Source: Polaromonas glacialis (GTDB lineage Bacteria > Pseudomonadota > Gammaproteobacteria > Burkholderiales > Burkholderiaceae_C). Taken from it: a stretch of 64,000 bases of DNA. This document shows positions 41,301-49,167 of this stretch, piece after piece (the stretch's first letter is position 1; each line of letters starts with the position of its first letter). The DNA lies in the NCBI RefSeq assembly GCF_000709345.1, contig NZ_KL448323.1, positions 2,043,830 through 2,107,829 on the forward strand, written 5' to 3'. The position numbers and the translations under genes are program-made. The notes under the pieces are model-generated. The model ran no database searches and had not been told where the DNA came from. It saw only the letters and a program-made list of their open reading frames with translations.

Positions 41301-43560
41301 CATGAGCTGGGCCGGCAACAGCCGCATGCACCAGCTCACGCCGTGGTCGAACGATCCGGTGGGCGACCCGGCGTTCGAGCACTGGCTGCTGCAGGACATC
41401 GACAGCGACCAGGTTTTCCCGCTGGCGCCCTCGGTGCTGGCAGCCAGCGACAGCCGCTGGCGCGTGCGCCACGGCCAGGGCTATTCGGTGTTCCAGGGAA
41501 TGCAGGACGGACTGCAGGTGGAAACCACCTTTTTCGCCGACATGCAGGCCGCCGCAAAGGTTGTCCAGGTCAAGGTGCGGCTGGACGGCGGCAAGCGCCG
41601 GCGTCTGCGCGCAGTCGCCATAGTCGAATGGCAGATGGGCGACGCACGCGGCCGGCGGCGCACGCTGGAGACTTGGAAGCCTGCGGAACAGGCGGCGCTG
41701 ATGGCCCGGCAGCAGGAAACCCGCGACGGCTATGGCGGCAGCACGGTGTTCCTGGCCCTGGCGGGCGCATCAAGGCGCCTGCAATGGACCTGCGACCGGG
41801 GCGAATTTTTTGACACGCTCGGCCGGCTGTTCCTGCCCGCCGCACTGGCCGGCCGCAGCGGCACCGGTTGCGACCCCTGCGCCTGCCTGTCCAGCGAATT
41901 TTCGCTGGCCGGCAATGAAGAACTGGCCTTCAGCTTCATCCTCGGCCATGCCGCCGATGCCGCCGAAGCCGAGCAGATGGCCGCCGGGTGGACGCAGCAG
42001 GCCTGCACCGACGCCCTGGCCGGCGTCAAGGCCGCCTGGTCCGGCCTGCTCGGAAAGGTGCAGGTCCGCACGGTAGATGCCCGTTTCGATGCCCTCATCA
42101 ACCACTGGCTGCTCTACCAGACGGTGGTCTGCCGCCTGTGGTCCAAGGCCGGCTTCTACCAGGCGGGCGGCGCATCGGGCTTTCGCGACCAGCTGCAGGA
42201 CTCGATGGCACTGGCGCTGGCCGACCCGGCGCGGCTGCGCGGGCAAATTTTGCTCAGCGCTTCGCGCCAGTTTCCCGAAGGCGATGTGCAGCACTGGTGG
42301 CACGCGCCCGGCGGCGAAGGCGTTCGCACCCATTTTTCGGACGACCTGCTGTGGCTGCCCTATGCCTGCAGCCACTACCTTCAGGTCACGGGCGACGCCA
42401 GCGTGCTTGACGAGATCGTGGCGTTCATCGACGGACCGCCCATTCCCGAAGGCACGGAAGACGCCTATTACGCACCCCAGACCAGCGAGCAGTCGGCCAG
42501 CGTCTACGAGCACTGCGCCCGCACCATCGACCGCAGCCTGGCGCTGGGCGCGCATGGCCTGCCGCTGATGGGCACCGGCGACTGGAACGACGGCATGAAC
42601 CGCGTCGGCCACGAGGGGCGCGGCGAGTCGGTCTGGCTGGGCTGGTTTCTGTGCAGCGTGGTCGAGGGCTTCGCGCCGGTGGCCGTCGGGCGCGGCGACA
42701 ATGCCCGCGCCCGGCGCTGGCAGGATGCGCGCACCGGCTGGATCGCCGCATTGCACGACGCCGGCTGGGACGGCGCCTGGTTCCGCCGCGCCTTTTTCGA
42801 CAACGGCGCGCCGCTCGGTTCGGACGCCAATGCCGAATGCCGCATCGACCTGATCGCGCAGGCCTGGTCGGTGCTGTCCGGCGCCTCGACCCCGGCCTTC
42901 ACCCGCTCGGCCATGCTGGCGCTGAACAACCAGTTGATCGATGAAAAAGCCGGCCTGCTGCGCCTGCTCGACCCCCCATTGCGGGACTCGGCCAACAACC
43001 CCGGCTACATCCAGGCTTATCCACCCGGCGTGCGCGAGAACGGCGGGCAGTATTCGCATGCCGGCGTCTGGGCGCTGATGGCGCAGGCGCTGAGCGGCGA
43101 TGCCGAAGGCGCCTGGCGCAGCTTCGAAGACCTGAGCCCGGCGCACCGCAGCGCGCATCCCGTGCGCGGCCCGGCCTATGAGCTGGAGCCCTATGTGATG
43201 GCCGGCGACGTGTACAGCGCCGAACCCTATGTGGGCCGGGGCGGCTGGAGCTGGTACACCGGCTCGGCCGCCTGGCTGTACCGGGCGGGGCTTGAAACGC
43301 TGCTCGGCCTGGCGGTGCAGCCGGGCCGCCTGTCGCTGTCGCCGCGCCTGCCCGCGCACTGGCCGGCGGTCGAGCTGCGCCTGCAGCTCCAGGGCCATGA
43401 CATCACCGTACATTGGCTGCGCGAACCGGCTGGCGCGGCGCCAGTGTCCGACAGGCAACTGGCCTGGGGCGAATGGACGCGGCTGGACACGCTGCCCGCC
43501 AAGGCCGTGTTGCTGGTGCGCGGCAGCGCAGCGCCAGTGTTGCCTGAGTGCTATCAATAA
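35362..43560 (+). CDS. ndvB: cyclic beta-1,2-glucan synthase (NdvB/ChvB family)
   Basis: Giant inner-membrane enzyme making periplasmic cyclic beta-1,2-glucan from UDP-glucose. 2732 residues, near the family's usual length. Membrane helices lie near residues 411-470 and 813-860, around the GT84 glycosyltransferase part with DSD at 629-631 and YHRLFAGQCGIDPY near 690. A glycoamylase-like central part has PWGISESAYFAQDHS (about 1272-1290). The C-terminal GH94-type phosphorylase domain, which sets chain length, has GTGDWNDGMN at 2404-2413. The start is a GTG. No exporter (ndvA/chvA) is nearby. The stop codon comes from a dispersed repeat. Confidence 0.93.
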   Translation: MNPAVLDRLATLSTHSRELLLSQEGPAEPPIRAELFGIQRFEEHGCSLAQAQVVETDAQSVRHAPFFPRVEENLAALRVAYDYVALTSHGGHYATPAAEWLLDNFPLIEAQLQQIREGVPRRFYARLPKLAVLPLRGLPRVYGIAWAYVAHTDSVLNPEVFTAFLNAYQSCSELRLSELWALPTTLRVVLLENLRRMADDIARSKLAREVAHAVWDSGQGLDEADLDTINSLMRQRGVQRSYQTQLWQRLPTELSGDSSAMVRWIEKNCPDGHALMLESQSAQVASNLTVGNIITTLRVIGQIDWVELIEPVSRSLQVLRQLPGFASESESTRQQITRAMEQLARDSGKTEHAVAQAVVTAAQAVPGDLAADAAERTAGFYLMGDGRARLEAALDMPAQRARQRLNWRRWRLSLYIGCITLATLVMVVLATRHADWHRWQTLVALFLLAGPAFEAASAFVHRLIAESLKVQHLARLGFASGIPPEHRVLVVIPTLLASTQASEELLQQLEFHWLANRENEAQFALLTDWVDAPEASLPGDAGLLHDALARLETLNARYPAGTGRPPRFLLIHRPRSWCETQQRWLGWERKRGKLEQLMCLLATGSMEGFVPLAAPLRLAGDIRYVVTLDSDTGLPPGALRELVAIAAHPLNAPKVDARLRRVVSGYGILQPRVVTPLPGRSEDTAYHRLFAGQCGIDPYSSGVSDVYQDLFGTGSFSGKGLLHVRALHAVLNQRLPDETVLSHDLLEGSMARCGFVSDVMLVEDPPHHAGVAASRNHRWTRGDWQLIPLLWNAGRYGIDALSAWKMLDNLRRSLVLPAAFALLVWVIFTGALPLGTAFLAVIAALLAGPLLGALAGLVPTHAGIAWRHFFKGGRAELRVTLGAAAWQFSQIPAQSVLLLDAALRSIWRMSVSRRRLMEWTTAAQAQSASRKELFVFVHQHAAASLLCAALAMAAPWAAHPWAGIFLFLFWGASPIAAWWASQPRPASAEHALHAGDKRYLMALARDTWRFFERSVGPGDNHLPPDNLQLVPDPLLAHRTSPTNIGLYLLAVCCAREFGWISTDEVIRRLQASLDSIDKLAKHKGHLLNWYDTRTLEVLLPAYVSSVDSGNLAGLLLAVGQACQQLARQDEKEGTDGGQAQAALRALAARCASLYEAMDFKGLYDPKRRLFHIGLRVDDNTLDSSYYDLLASESRLTSFLAIAKGDVPKRHWIALGRPFLSVGGAPGLASWSGSMFEYLMPSLLMREPAQGLLQTMARSAIAAQREFGRQQQLPWGISESAYFAQDHSLAYQYSPFGVPRLAMRRTPLTDRVVAPYATVLATLFEPAASAANLRRLEALGGRGELGMLEALDFTASRQPERQAFSVVQTFMAHHQGMSLVALCNVLCLDAPRRWFCAEPQVAAHEALLHERTPRQIIESASPRQPPLLEVHSSAPVFHSRDVNPLQLGWKPTHLLSNGRYNVALRASGAGVSRWQGRSISRWRDDLLRDSQGCFFYLNLGGNEGTGSLTAAPAPLPGWRYQARFMADRVQFDAQGESLNTSISVLVSPEDDTELRTVQLHNTGRTERVVELVSCFEAVLADPRADEAHPAFSNLFVQTRWEPQWRALLLKRMPRLHGDPPMAVAHFLAEADADLLSVDCIADRRVFAGRHQPQHRPALGDQPMDADSNPINGLDPVASLRLTVRLAPGAVARLTFATAAAQTEDELIARIDKYLQPMHIVRATQMAATLAQVRLRDLTLTPEEHLAVQDLTTALMYSTPRLNAVAGPLDQRQLWRFGISGDKPIVLVRIQGASGLPLVHALLRAQPWWTFGGLAVDLVVLNSEPNSYLMPLQRDILALRDRLMQHVRNSFAKGAELSSSFHLLRDPETSAAEKAALAGLARVVLTADGRGLEMQVSALRAGVWPAQQASLAGGTLLSSRPATTQPEGMPAIAEAVQGAGQFDPASGEFWFDLQGGQYLPRPWVNVIANPDFGFQVSETGSGMSWAGNSRMHQLTPWSNDPVGDPAFEHWLLQDIDSDQVFPLAPSVLAASDSRWRVRHGQGYSVFQGMQDGLQVETTFFADMQAAAKVVQVKVRLDGGKRRRLRAVAIVEWQMGDARGRRRTLETWKPAEQAALMARQQETRDGYGGSTVFLALAGASRRLQWTCDRGEFFDTLGRLFLPAALAGRSGTGCDPCACLSSEFSLAGNEELAFSFILGHAADAAEAEQMAAGWTQQACTDALAGVKAAWSGLLGKVQVRTVDARFDALINHWLLYQTVVCRLWSKAGFYQAGGASGFRDQLQDSMALALADPARLRGQILLSASRQFPEGDVQHWWHAPGGEGVRTHFSDDLLWLPYACSHYLQVTGDASVLDEIVAFIDGPPIPEGTEDAYYAPQTSEQSASVYEHCARTIDRSLALGAHGLPLMGTGDWNDGMNRVGHEGRGESVWLGWFLCSVVEGFAPVAVGRGDNARARRWQDARTGWIAALHDAGWDGAWFRRAFFDNGAPLGSDANAECRIDLIAQAWSVLSGASTPAFTRSAMLALNNQLIDEKAGLLRLLDPPLRDSANNPGYIQAYPPGVRENGGQYSHAGVWALMAQALSGDAEGAWRSFEDLSPAHRSAHPVRGPAYELEPYVMAGDVYSAEPYVGRGGWSWYTGSAAWLYRAGLETLLGLAVQPGRLSLSPRLPAHWPAVELRLQLQGHDITVHWLREPAGAAPVSDRQLAWGEWTRLDTLPAKAVLLVRGSAAPVLPECYQ

Positions 43561-43597
43561 AATAGCTGGTTATGCCCGTGCAGTTTGCGCGAAAGGC
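43550..43597 (+). repeat. dispersed two-hairpin repeat, copy at the ndvB stop
   Basis: Starts GCTATCAATAAAATAGCTG, 19 bases identical to the copy at 49867, then GCCCGTGCAGTTTGCGCGAAAG. It provides the last codons and the TAA of the glucan synthase gene. Confidence 0.8.
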
Positions 43598-43619
43598 ATA
43601 TCCGATGATGAAATAAGTT

Positions 43620-44795
43620 TCAGGACCCCAGGAATTCACCAATGGGCTTGAGGTCTTCGACCCGGTCGCACACCGACTTGACGATCATCAGGATCGGGAT
43701 GCCGAGCAGCAGGCCCCACACCCCCCAGAGCCAACCCCAGGCCAGCAGGCCCATGAACACGGCGACCGGGCTGAGCCGGCTGGCGCGGCTGGTCAGCCAG
43801 GGCGTGAGCAGATTGCCCACCAGCGTGTGGATCACGATCGAAGCCCCGCCCACGGCCATCGCCATGTTGATCGAGCCGAACTGCAGGAACGCGACCAGTG
43901 CCGAGGCGGCCGCAGTGACCAGCGAGCCGATGTAGGGCACGAGGTTGAGCACGCAGGCGACCACGCCCCAGACGGCGGCATTGTCCAGCCCGAGGAACAT
44001 CAGCGCCCCTGCGGTCAGCACGCCGACCAGCAGGCTGGTCAGCAACTGCACCTGCAGGTAGCGCTGGATCTGCCCGGCAATCTCGTGCAGCGCCTGCAGC
44101 GTGATTTTTTTCTTGCTCAGGCTCGGACCGGCCAGCTTGACCAGCTTGCGCCGGAAGGTATCGCCCGAGAGCATCAGGAAATAGGTCAGGAACACCACCA
44201 CCGCGATTTGTCCGATCAGCGCCAGCAGGCCGATGGAGCCGGTCCACAGGTAGTCCTTGATGTTGAAGCGCGGCGCCTCGATCACCACCCGGGTCGCGCC
44301 CCGGATGGGTCCGGTGACGGCGGCGCTTTCGCGGGTCGCCTGCTCGATCTGGGCGGCCGCCTTTTGCACCGTTTCCAGCGCGCTGTCCGATTTTCCGCTG
44401 CTCGGCTTGAGCGCCTGTCCCAGCTTTTGCGCCGCCGCCGGCAAGGCCTCGATCAGCTGCGCCGCTTCAAGCCGCAGCAGGTAGGCGCCGGAGCCTATCC
44501 CGCCCAGGATGGCCAGCAGCAGCACGGCCGAACTGAGCCAGCGCGGCACGCGCCGGTTCTCCAGCCAGTTGACGAGCGGTGAAAAGGCATAGCTGAACAG
44601 CACGCTGAGCATGATCGGAATCAGCACGACCCGCGCCCACTGCAGCACGAACAGGCTGGCCAGGATGGCCAGAACCACCAGCGACACGTTGCGCACATCC
44701 ACCGGCATGTGCAACAAAAACCGTTCCGGCTCGGGAAAGACCGTGACATCGGTTTCGGCGACGACCGGCTCGTCCGCCCTGGTTTCTTCGGCCAT
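43620..44795 (-). CDS. AI-2E family transporter (PerM-like permease)
   Basis: 391 residues with about eight membrane segments, paired early (MPVDVRNVSLVVLAILASLFVLQW and VVLIPIMLSVLFSYAFSPLV) and late (LLAWGWLWGVWGLLLGIPILMIV). The motif VPYIGSLVTA and the C-terminal GxLLGIP segment are family marks. Members export varied solutes, autoinducer-2 or Na+/H+; substrate unknown. GAGGAT precedes the ATG. Lies downstream of the LytTR pair on the same strand. Confidence 0.88.
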   Translation of the reverse strand: MAEETRADEPVVAETDVTVFPEPERFLLHMPVDVRNVSLVVLAILASLFVLQWARVVLIPIMLSVLFSYAFSPLVNWLENRRVPRWLSSAVLLLAILGGIGSGAYLLRLEAAQLIEALPAAAQKLGQALKPSSGKSDSALETVQKAAAQIEQATRESAAVTGPIRGATRVVIEAPRFNIKDYLWTGSIGLLALIGQIAVVVFLTYFLMLSGDTFRRKLVKLAGPSLSKKKITLQALHEIAGQIQRYLQVQLLTSLLVGVLTAGALMFLGLDNAAVWGVVACVLNLVPYIGSLVTAAASALVAFLQFGSINMAMAVGGASIVIHTLVGNLLTPWLTSRASRLSPVAVFMGLLAWGWLWGVWGLLLGIPILMIVKSVCDRVEDLKPIGEFLGS

Positions 44796-44999
44796 TTGTC
44801 ATCCTCGTGAGGGTTGGGTGGTGGTGGTGCCCGGCATTCTGTCAGCTACGGCGGGCGGTTTGAGGTATTGCACCCGAAAAACCGGCCAAGTGCCATAGGA
44901 CGCCTCCCCGGAAACTCGACATTGGCGGGAGGGACCGGTTGCAAACGCCCGGCTCGGCCAGGGAAGGCATCATTCTTCGGCCTTGAGACACAGGCGAAA

Positions 45000-45743
45000 T
45001 CAGCTGGCAATGGCGTCCCGGACCGCGCCCAGTTGCCGGCGCGACACCGCCAGCAACTCCTCCAGGCCATTGAGCCGCACGGCCCAGCCCTCGCCTTCCT
45101 CGGGATCGAAATGCTTTTCCAGCGCGCGCACCGCGCCCCTGGCAATCAGCGCGTTGCGGTGAATCCGCATGAACCGGCTGCCAAAACGCTCCTCCAGTTC
45201 GCTGAGCGAGCCGTCCAGGATGTAGCTGCGCCCGGCGGTGCGCACGGTGATGTACTTCAGTTCAGCCTTGAAAAACAACACCTCGCCAATCGGCACCCGC
45301 TCGGTGCGGCCACGGTCCTGGATCAGCAGTGTTTCCTGAACTTTTTCGGGCTCTTGCGCAATACTGGCTTGCATAGTGCGCTCTACTTTTTGTAGCGCCT
45401 GGCGCAAGCGCTCCAGCCGCACCGGCTTGGTCAGGTAGTCCACCGCGTCCAGCTCAAAGGCCTGCACCGCATGGCCGGCATGCGCGGTGACAAACACCAC
45501 GGCCGGCGGCCGGGGCAGGCGCGCGATCAGCCCGGCCAGCGCCAGCCCGTCGGCGCCGGGCATGTGAATGTCGAGCAGCACCGCATCGAACGACTGGTGC
45601 TGCAGCGCGCGCATCGCCTGCACCGCGTCGCCGGCTTCGGCGGCCACCACCGACGCCGGCTCGGTGCAGTCGCCGAGCAAGGCGCGCAGGCGCGACCTGG
45701 CCAGGGCTTCGTCGTCCACCAACAATATCTTCAGTGCGCTCAT
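45000..45743 (-). CDS. LytTR response regulator, AlgR-like
   Basis: 247 residues: receiver domain (about 1-118) with phospho-acceptor D58 (LLDIHMPG) and K106 in LTKPVR, then a LytTR DNA-binding domain (about 137-245) with VLFFKAELKYITV and RIHRNALI. This is AlgR architecture. The linker (116-130, ALQKVERTMQASIAQ) is encoded by a dispersed repeat. Its start overlaps the kinase stop (ATGA). The genomic setting next to argH and near hemC supports an AlgR relationship. Confidence 0.93.
   Translation of the reverse strand: MSALKILLVDDEALARSRLRALLGDCTEPASVVAAEAGDAVQAMRALQHQSFDAVLLDIHMPGADGLALAGLIARLPRPPAVVFVTAHAGHAVQAFELDAVDYLTKPVRLERLRQALQKVERTMQASIAQEPEKVQETLLIQDRGRTERVPIGEVLFFKAELKYITVRTAGRSYILDGSLSELEERFGSRFMRIHRNALIARGAVRALEKHFDPEEGEGWAVRLNGLEELLAVSRRQLGAVRDAIAS
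45351..45396 (-). repeat. dispersed two-hairpin repeat, copy in the LytTR linker
   Basis: On the minus strand: GCTACAAAAAGTAGAGCGC, then CTATGCAAG and TTGCGCAAGAG. Hairpin A has a diverged right arm. Read in frame as linker residues. Confidence 0.65.
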
Positions 45744-46828
45744 AGGGGAATCTCCAGCCTGACCTGAAACAGGCCGTCCTTGCAGGTCGTCTTGAACTGT
45801 GACTGCACATCATGCAGCAGGAACAGGCGCTCGCGCACATTGCTCAGCGCCAGCCCGTGGCCCGCCTGGCCGCTTCCGGCAGGCGCCGAATTGGTCACCT
45901 TGATGACCACCGCGCCGCCGCGCCGGGCGGTCGAAATCCGGATGGCCGCGCCGCTGGCGCTGGGCTCCACGCCATGGCGCACGGCATTTTCCACCAGCGG
46001 CTGCAGCAGCAGCGGCGGAAGCCGGGCCGCGTCGGCGGTGCTGTCCAGGCTCCACTGCACCCGCAGCCTGTCGCCAAAGCGGATCTGCTCGATCTCCAGG
46101 TAACGCTGCGCCAGCACGATTTCCTGCCCCAGCGTGACCGACTCGGCCGGATCGGCCAGCGCGCTGCGAAACAGCTCGCTCAGGTCTTCCAGCACCGCCT
46201 CGGCCTTCGCCGGCTCGGCGCGCACCAGCGCAATCGCGCTATTGAGCGTGTTGAACAAAAAATGCGGCCGGATGCGCGACTGCAGCTCGGCCAGCCGGGC
46301 AGCCGTGGCCGCAGGCGTCCTGGCCTTGGCGCGCCAGAACAGGCCGGCCAGCACCAGGCTAGAGAGCAGCACGCCGGCTGCCCCGCTGGCCCACCACGGC
46401 GGCGCCGGCAGCATGCCCATCAAAGCCAGCAGGCCGCAGGCATAAACCCCTGCAGCAGCGCCCAGGACGGTGCCGGCGAGCCACTGCCCCGGAACTTTCA
46501 GCCGGTTCAGCCGGGCCTTGAAGGCGCACACCGCAATCAGCCAGGCCAGCGTGGCAGGCAGCACGCCGCCGGTCAGCAGCGAAAACTGCAGCAGCCAGTC
46601 GAGCGGGGTAGAGGTGCCGAACATCGCACCCACGCCGGCGACCGCCTGCACCAGCAGGACGACCCGCAGCACGACGCCCACATGACAGGCGTCGAACAGG
46701 CTGGCGCGCGGCGCGAAAGGCGAGGAAACCACCAGCGCATCGGACGGCGTCAAGCCGCCATGCAGGGTGGAATCATCGAAGTTTTGTGAGGCAGTGCTGG
46801 GCTTCATCAAGAAAGCAAGGGTTGTCAT
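45740..46828 (-). CDS. LytS/AlgZ-type sensor histidine kinase
   Basis: 362 residues. Four membrane helices (about 51-69, 79-103, 117-141, 148-166) and then a His_kinase domain with H189 in RPHFLFNTLNS, and an ATPase domain with LQPLVENAVRHGVEP and GHGLALSNVRERL. No periplasmic sensor loop of size. Pairs with the downstream LytTR regulator (4-base overlap). Divergent from argH. Confidence 0.92.
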   Translation of the reverse strand: MTTLAFLMKPSTASQNFDDSTLHGGLTPSDALVVSSPFAPRASLFDACHVGVVLRVVLLVQAVAGVGAMFGTSTPLDWLLQFSLLTGGVLPATLAWLIAVCAFKARLNRLKVPGQWLAGTVLGAAAGVYACGLLALMGMLPAPPWWASGAAGVLLSSLVLAGLFWRAKARTPAATAARLAELQSRIRPHFLFNTLNSAIALVRAEPAKAEAVLEDLSELFRSALADPAESVTLGQEIVLAQRYLEIEQIRFGDRLRVQWSLDSTADAARLPPLLLQPLVENAVRHGVEPSASGAAIRISTARRGGAVVIKVTNSAPAGSGQAGHGLALSNVRERLFLLHDVQSQFKTTCKDGLFQVRLEIPL

Positions 46829-47006
46829 TGTTCGGTCAGGCGGTGATTTTCAGGCAGGCAGGCGCGCAGATAAAATTGCCAGGATGAGTATTGCACCGGT
46901 CAAGCCTTTCAGGCCCTCGCGCTGAAGACTATTTCAGCCGCCGGCCCAGCCCCCACCCAGCGCTCGCGCCCACCCGCACCGCGCCTGCCCCACAAGAAAG
47001 CCCGCC

Positions 47007-48416
47007 ATGAATCAATTCGACAAGAAATCCCAAGCCTGGTCCGCCCTGTTTTCCGAACCCATGAGCGACCTGGTCAAGCGCTACACCTCCAGCGTGTTCT
47101 TCGACAAGCGCCTGTGGCAGGCCGACATCGCCGGCTCGCTGGCGCATGCCGACATGCTGGCCGCCCAGGGCATCATCGCCCCGGCCGACCATGACGCCAT
47201 CCAGTACGGCATGGCGCAGATCACGCGCGAGATCGAAGCCGGCGAATTTGAATGGAAGCTCGACCTCGAAGACGTTCACCTGAACATCGAGGCGCGCCTG
47301 ACGCAGCTGGTGGGCGACCCCGGCAAGCGCCTGCACACCGGCCGCTCGCGCAACGACCAGGTCGCCACCGACGTGCGCCTGTGGCTGCGCGGCGAGATCG
47401 ATTTGATCGGCGGCCTGCTGCTTGATCTGCAAAAAGCGCTGGTCGAGATTGCCGATAAAAACGTCGAAGCGATTTTGCCCGGCTTCACGCACCTGCAGGT
47501 CGCCCAGCCGGTCAGCTTTGGCCACCACATGCTGGCCTATGTCGAGATGTTCAGCCGCGACGCCGAGCGCATGGGCGAAGTGCGCCGCCGCGTCAACCGC
47601 CTGCCGCTGGGCGCCGCCGCGCTGGCCGGCACCAGCTACCCGCTGGACCGCGAGCGGGTCGCCACCACGCTGGGAATGGTCGATGACAACGGCCAGCCGC
47701 AGGTCTGCCAGAACAGCCTGGACGCGGTGAGCGACCGCGACTTCGCGATTGAATTTACGGCAGCGGCCTCGCTGGCGATGATTCACATCAGCCGCTTCAG
47801 CGAAGAGCTGATTCTGTGGATGAGCCAGAACTTCAGCTTCATCCACATTGCCGACCGCTTCACCACCGGCAGTTCCATCATGCCGCAGAAGAAAAACCCC
47901 GACGTGCCCGAACTCGCGCGTGGCAAGACCGGCCGCGTCGTCGGCCACCTGATGGGCCTGATCACCCTGATGAAAGGCCAACCGCTGGCCTACAACAAGG
48001 ACAACCAGGAAGACAAGGAGCCACTGTTCGACACCGTGGACACGCTCAAGGACACGCTGCGGATTTTTGCCGAAATGGTCGGCGGCATCACCGTCAAGCC
48101 CGAGGCGATGGAGCGCGCCGCCCTGCGTGGCTATGCCACGGCGACCGACCTGGCCGATTACTTGACGAAAAAAGGCCTGCCTTTCCGCGACGCGCACGAA
48201 ACCGTCGCCCACGCGGTCAAGGCCGCGACGACGCACCAGGTCGATTTGTCGGAACTGCCGCTGGCCGTGCTGCAGGAGTTCAACCCGTCGATTGAAAAGG
48301 ACGTGTATGACGTGCTGAGCCTTCGCGGCTCGCTCAATGCGCGCAACATCCTGGGCGGGACGGCGCCGGCGCAGGTGCGGGCGCAGATTGCACGGCACCG
48401 GGCGCGGCTGGGGTGA
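47007..48416 (+). CDS. argH: argininosuccinate lyase
   Basis: Last step of arginine synthesis, splitting argininosuccinate to arginine and fumarate. 469 residues. The superfamily signature [12 protein letters not shown] starts at residue 288, with catalytic S290, and [12 protein letters not shown] is near residue 112. The start ATG is typical. Divergent from the AlgZ-like kinase gene. Confidence 0.97.
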   Translation: MNQFDKKSQAWSALFSEPMSDLVKRYTSSVFFDKRLWQADIAGSLAHADMLAAQGIIAPADHDAIQYGMAQITREIEAGEFEWKLDLEDVHLNIEARLTQLVGDPGKRLHTGRSRNDQVATDVRLWLRGEIDLIGGLLLDLQKALVEIADKNVEAILPGFTHLQVAQPVSFGHHMLAYVEMFSRDAERMGEVRRRVNRLPLGAAALAGTSYPLDRERVATTLGMVDDNGQPQVCQNSLDAVSDRDFAIEFTAAASLAMIHISRFSEELILWMSQNFSFIHIADRFTTGSSIMPQKKNPDVPELARGKTGRVVGHLMGLITLMKGQPLAYNKDNQEDKEPLFDTVDTLKDTLRIFAEMVGGITVKPEAMERAALRGYATATDLADYLTKKGLPFRDAHETVAHAVKAATTHQVDLSELPLAVLQEFNPSIEKDVYDVLSLRGSLNARNILGGTAPAQVRAQIARHRARLG

Positions 48417-48439
48417 TTGAACGGTATTCTTGAAATAGC

Positions 48440-48481
48440 GTAGTTACGAATAATTTTCGTATTTCAAATATTCGTAACTAC
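48440..48481 (+). promoter_or_regulatory. inverted-repeat operator of brnTA
   Basis: Perfect 13-bp arms GTAGTTACGAATA (48440-48452) and TATTCGTAACTAC (48469-48481) around a 16-base AT-rich spacer, ending 7 bases before the brnT ATG. BrnA antitoxins repress their own operon, so this is the likely BrnA or BrnTA binding site. No Shine-Dalgarno site is visible between it and the start. Confidence 0.8.
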
Positions 48482-48488
48482 AAAAATC

Positions 48489-48767
48489 ATGAATCTGACG
48501 TTCGACCCTGTCAAAGACGCTGCGAATCAGGCAGAGCATGGCTTTCCATTGCTGGATGCAGCGCGTTTTGAATGGGGCACTGCCCTGGTCTGGCCCGACC
48601 AGAGACGCGACTATGACGAGCCACGCATGGCGGCGCTGGGCTACATAGGTTTGCGCCTCATGGCCGTGGTGTTTGTGGACCGCCCGCCAGAGCAAGCAAC
48701 CGAGCGCCGCATCATCAGTTTGAGAAAAGCCGACAGCCGAGAGGTGAAACGCTATGCCGAAACTTAA
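48489..48767 (+). CDS. brnT: BrnT family toxin
   Basis: 92-residue type II toxin, an RNase-fold ribonuclease. The BrnT pattern is clear: F-DPxK (FDPVKDAANQAEHG), the FEW..ALVWPDQRRDYDEPR stretch, and the end ERRIISLRKADSREVKRYAE, where IISxRKAxxxE is diagnostic. Overlaps brnA by 14 bases. Toxin first, antitoxin second, as usual for this family. Confidence 0.93.
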   Translation: MNLTFDPVKDAANQAEHGFPLLDAARFEWGTALVWPDQRRDYDEPRMAALGYIGLRLMAVVFVDRPPEQATERRIISLRKADSREVKRYAET

Positions 48768-49041
48768 AGCCGGAACCATTCTGCCGACGCCTGCCGAGGA
48801 CGCAGCCATCACGACTGCCGCAATGGCTGACCTTGATGCCGTGCCGTTCACGGATGCCGAATGGGAGCAGGTCAAGCCCCAGGTGCGCCGTGGCCGTCCA
48901 CTGGGTAGCGGCACCAAGACGCAGGTCACGCTGCGCCTTGATGTAGAGGTGGTGGAGAAATTCAGGGCGTCAGGCGATGGCTGGCAAACGCGTATCAATG
49001 ACGCTTTGAAAAGCTGGGTGCATTCATGCATGAAGGATTAA
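48754..49041 (+). CDS. brnA: BrnA family antitoxin
   Basis: 95-residue partner of BrnT. The C-terminal part (GTKTQVTLRLDVEVVEKFRASGD, then GWQTRINDALKSWV) is the ribbon-helix-helix DNA-binding and toxin-neutralising domain of the BrnA family, with RGRPLGS just before. Overlaps the toxin gene, so translation is coupled. Confidence 0.93.
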   Translation: MPKLKAGTILPTPAEDAAITTAAMADLDAVPFTDAEWEQVKPQVRRGRPLGSGTKTQVTLRLDVEVVEKFRASGDGWQTRINDALKSWVHSCMKD

Positions 49042-49167
49042 CGGGAATCCACCCCTCATTGCGTTGTCAGCGCTGACGGATTCATCGTCATGGCATTTCC
49101 GAAGAAGGGTTCAAGCGTAAAACGCAATCCACGGTAAAAAGTGAAGCGCAGATTCCAACTTGCCACT

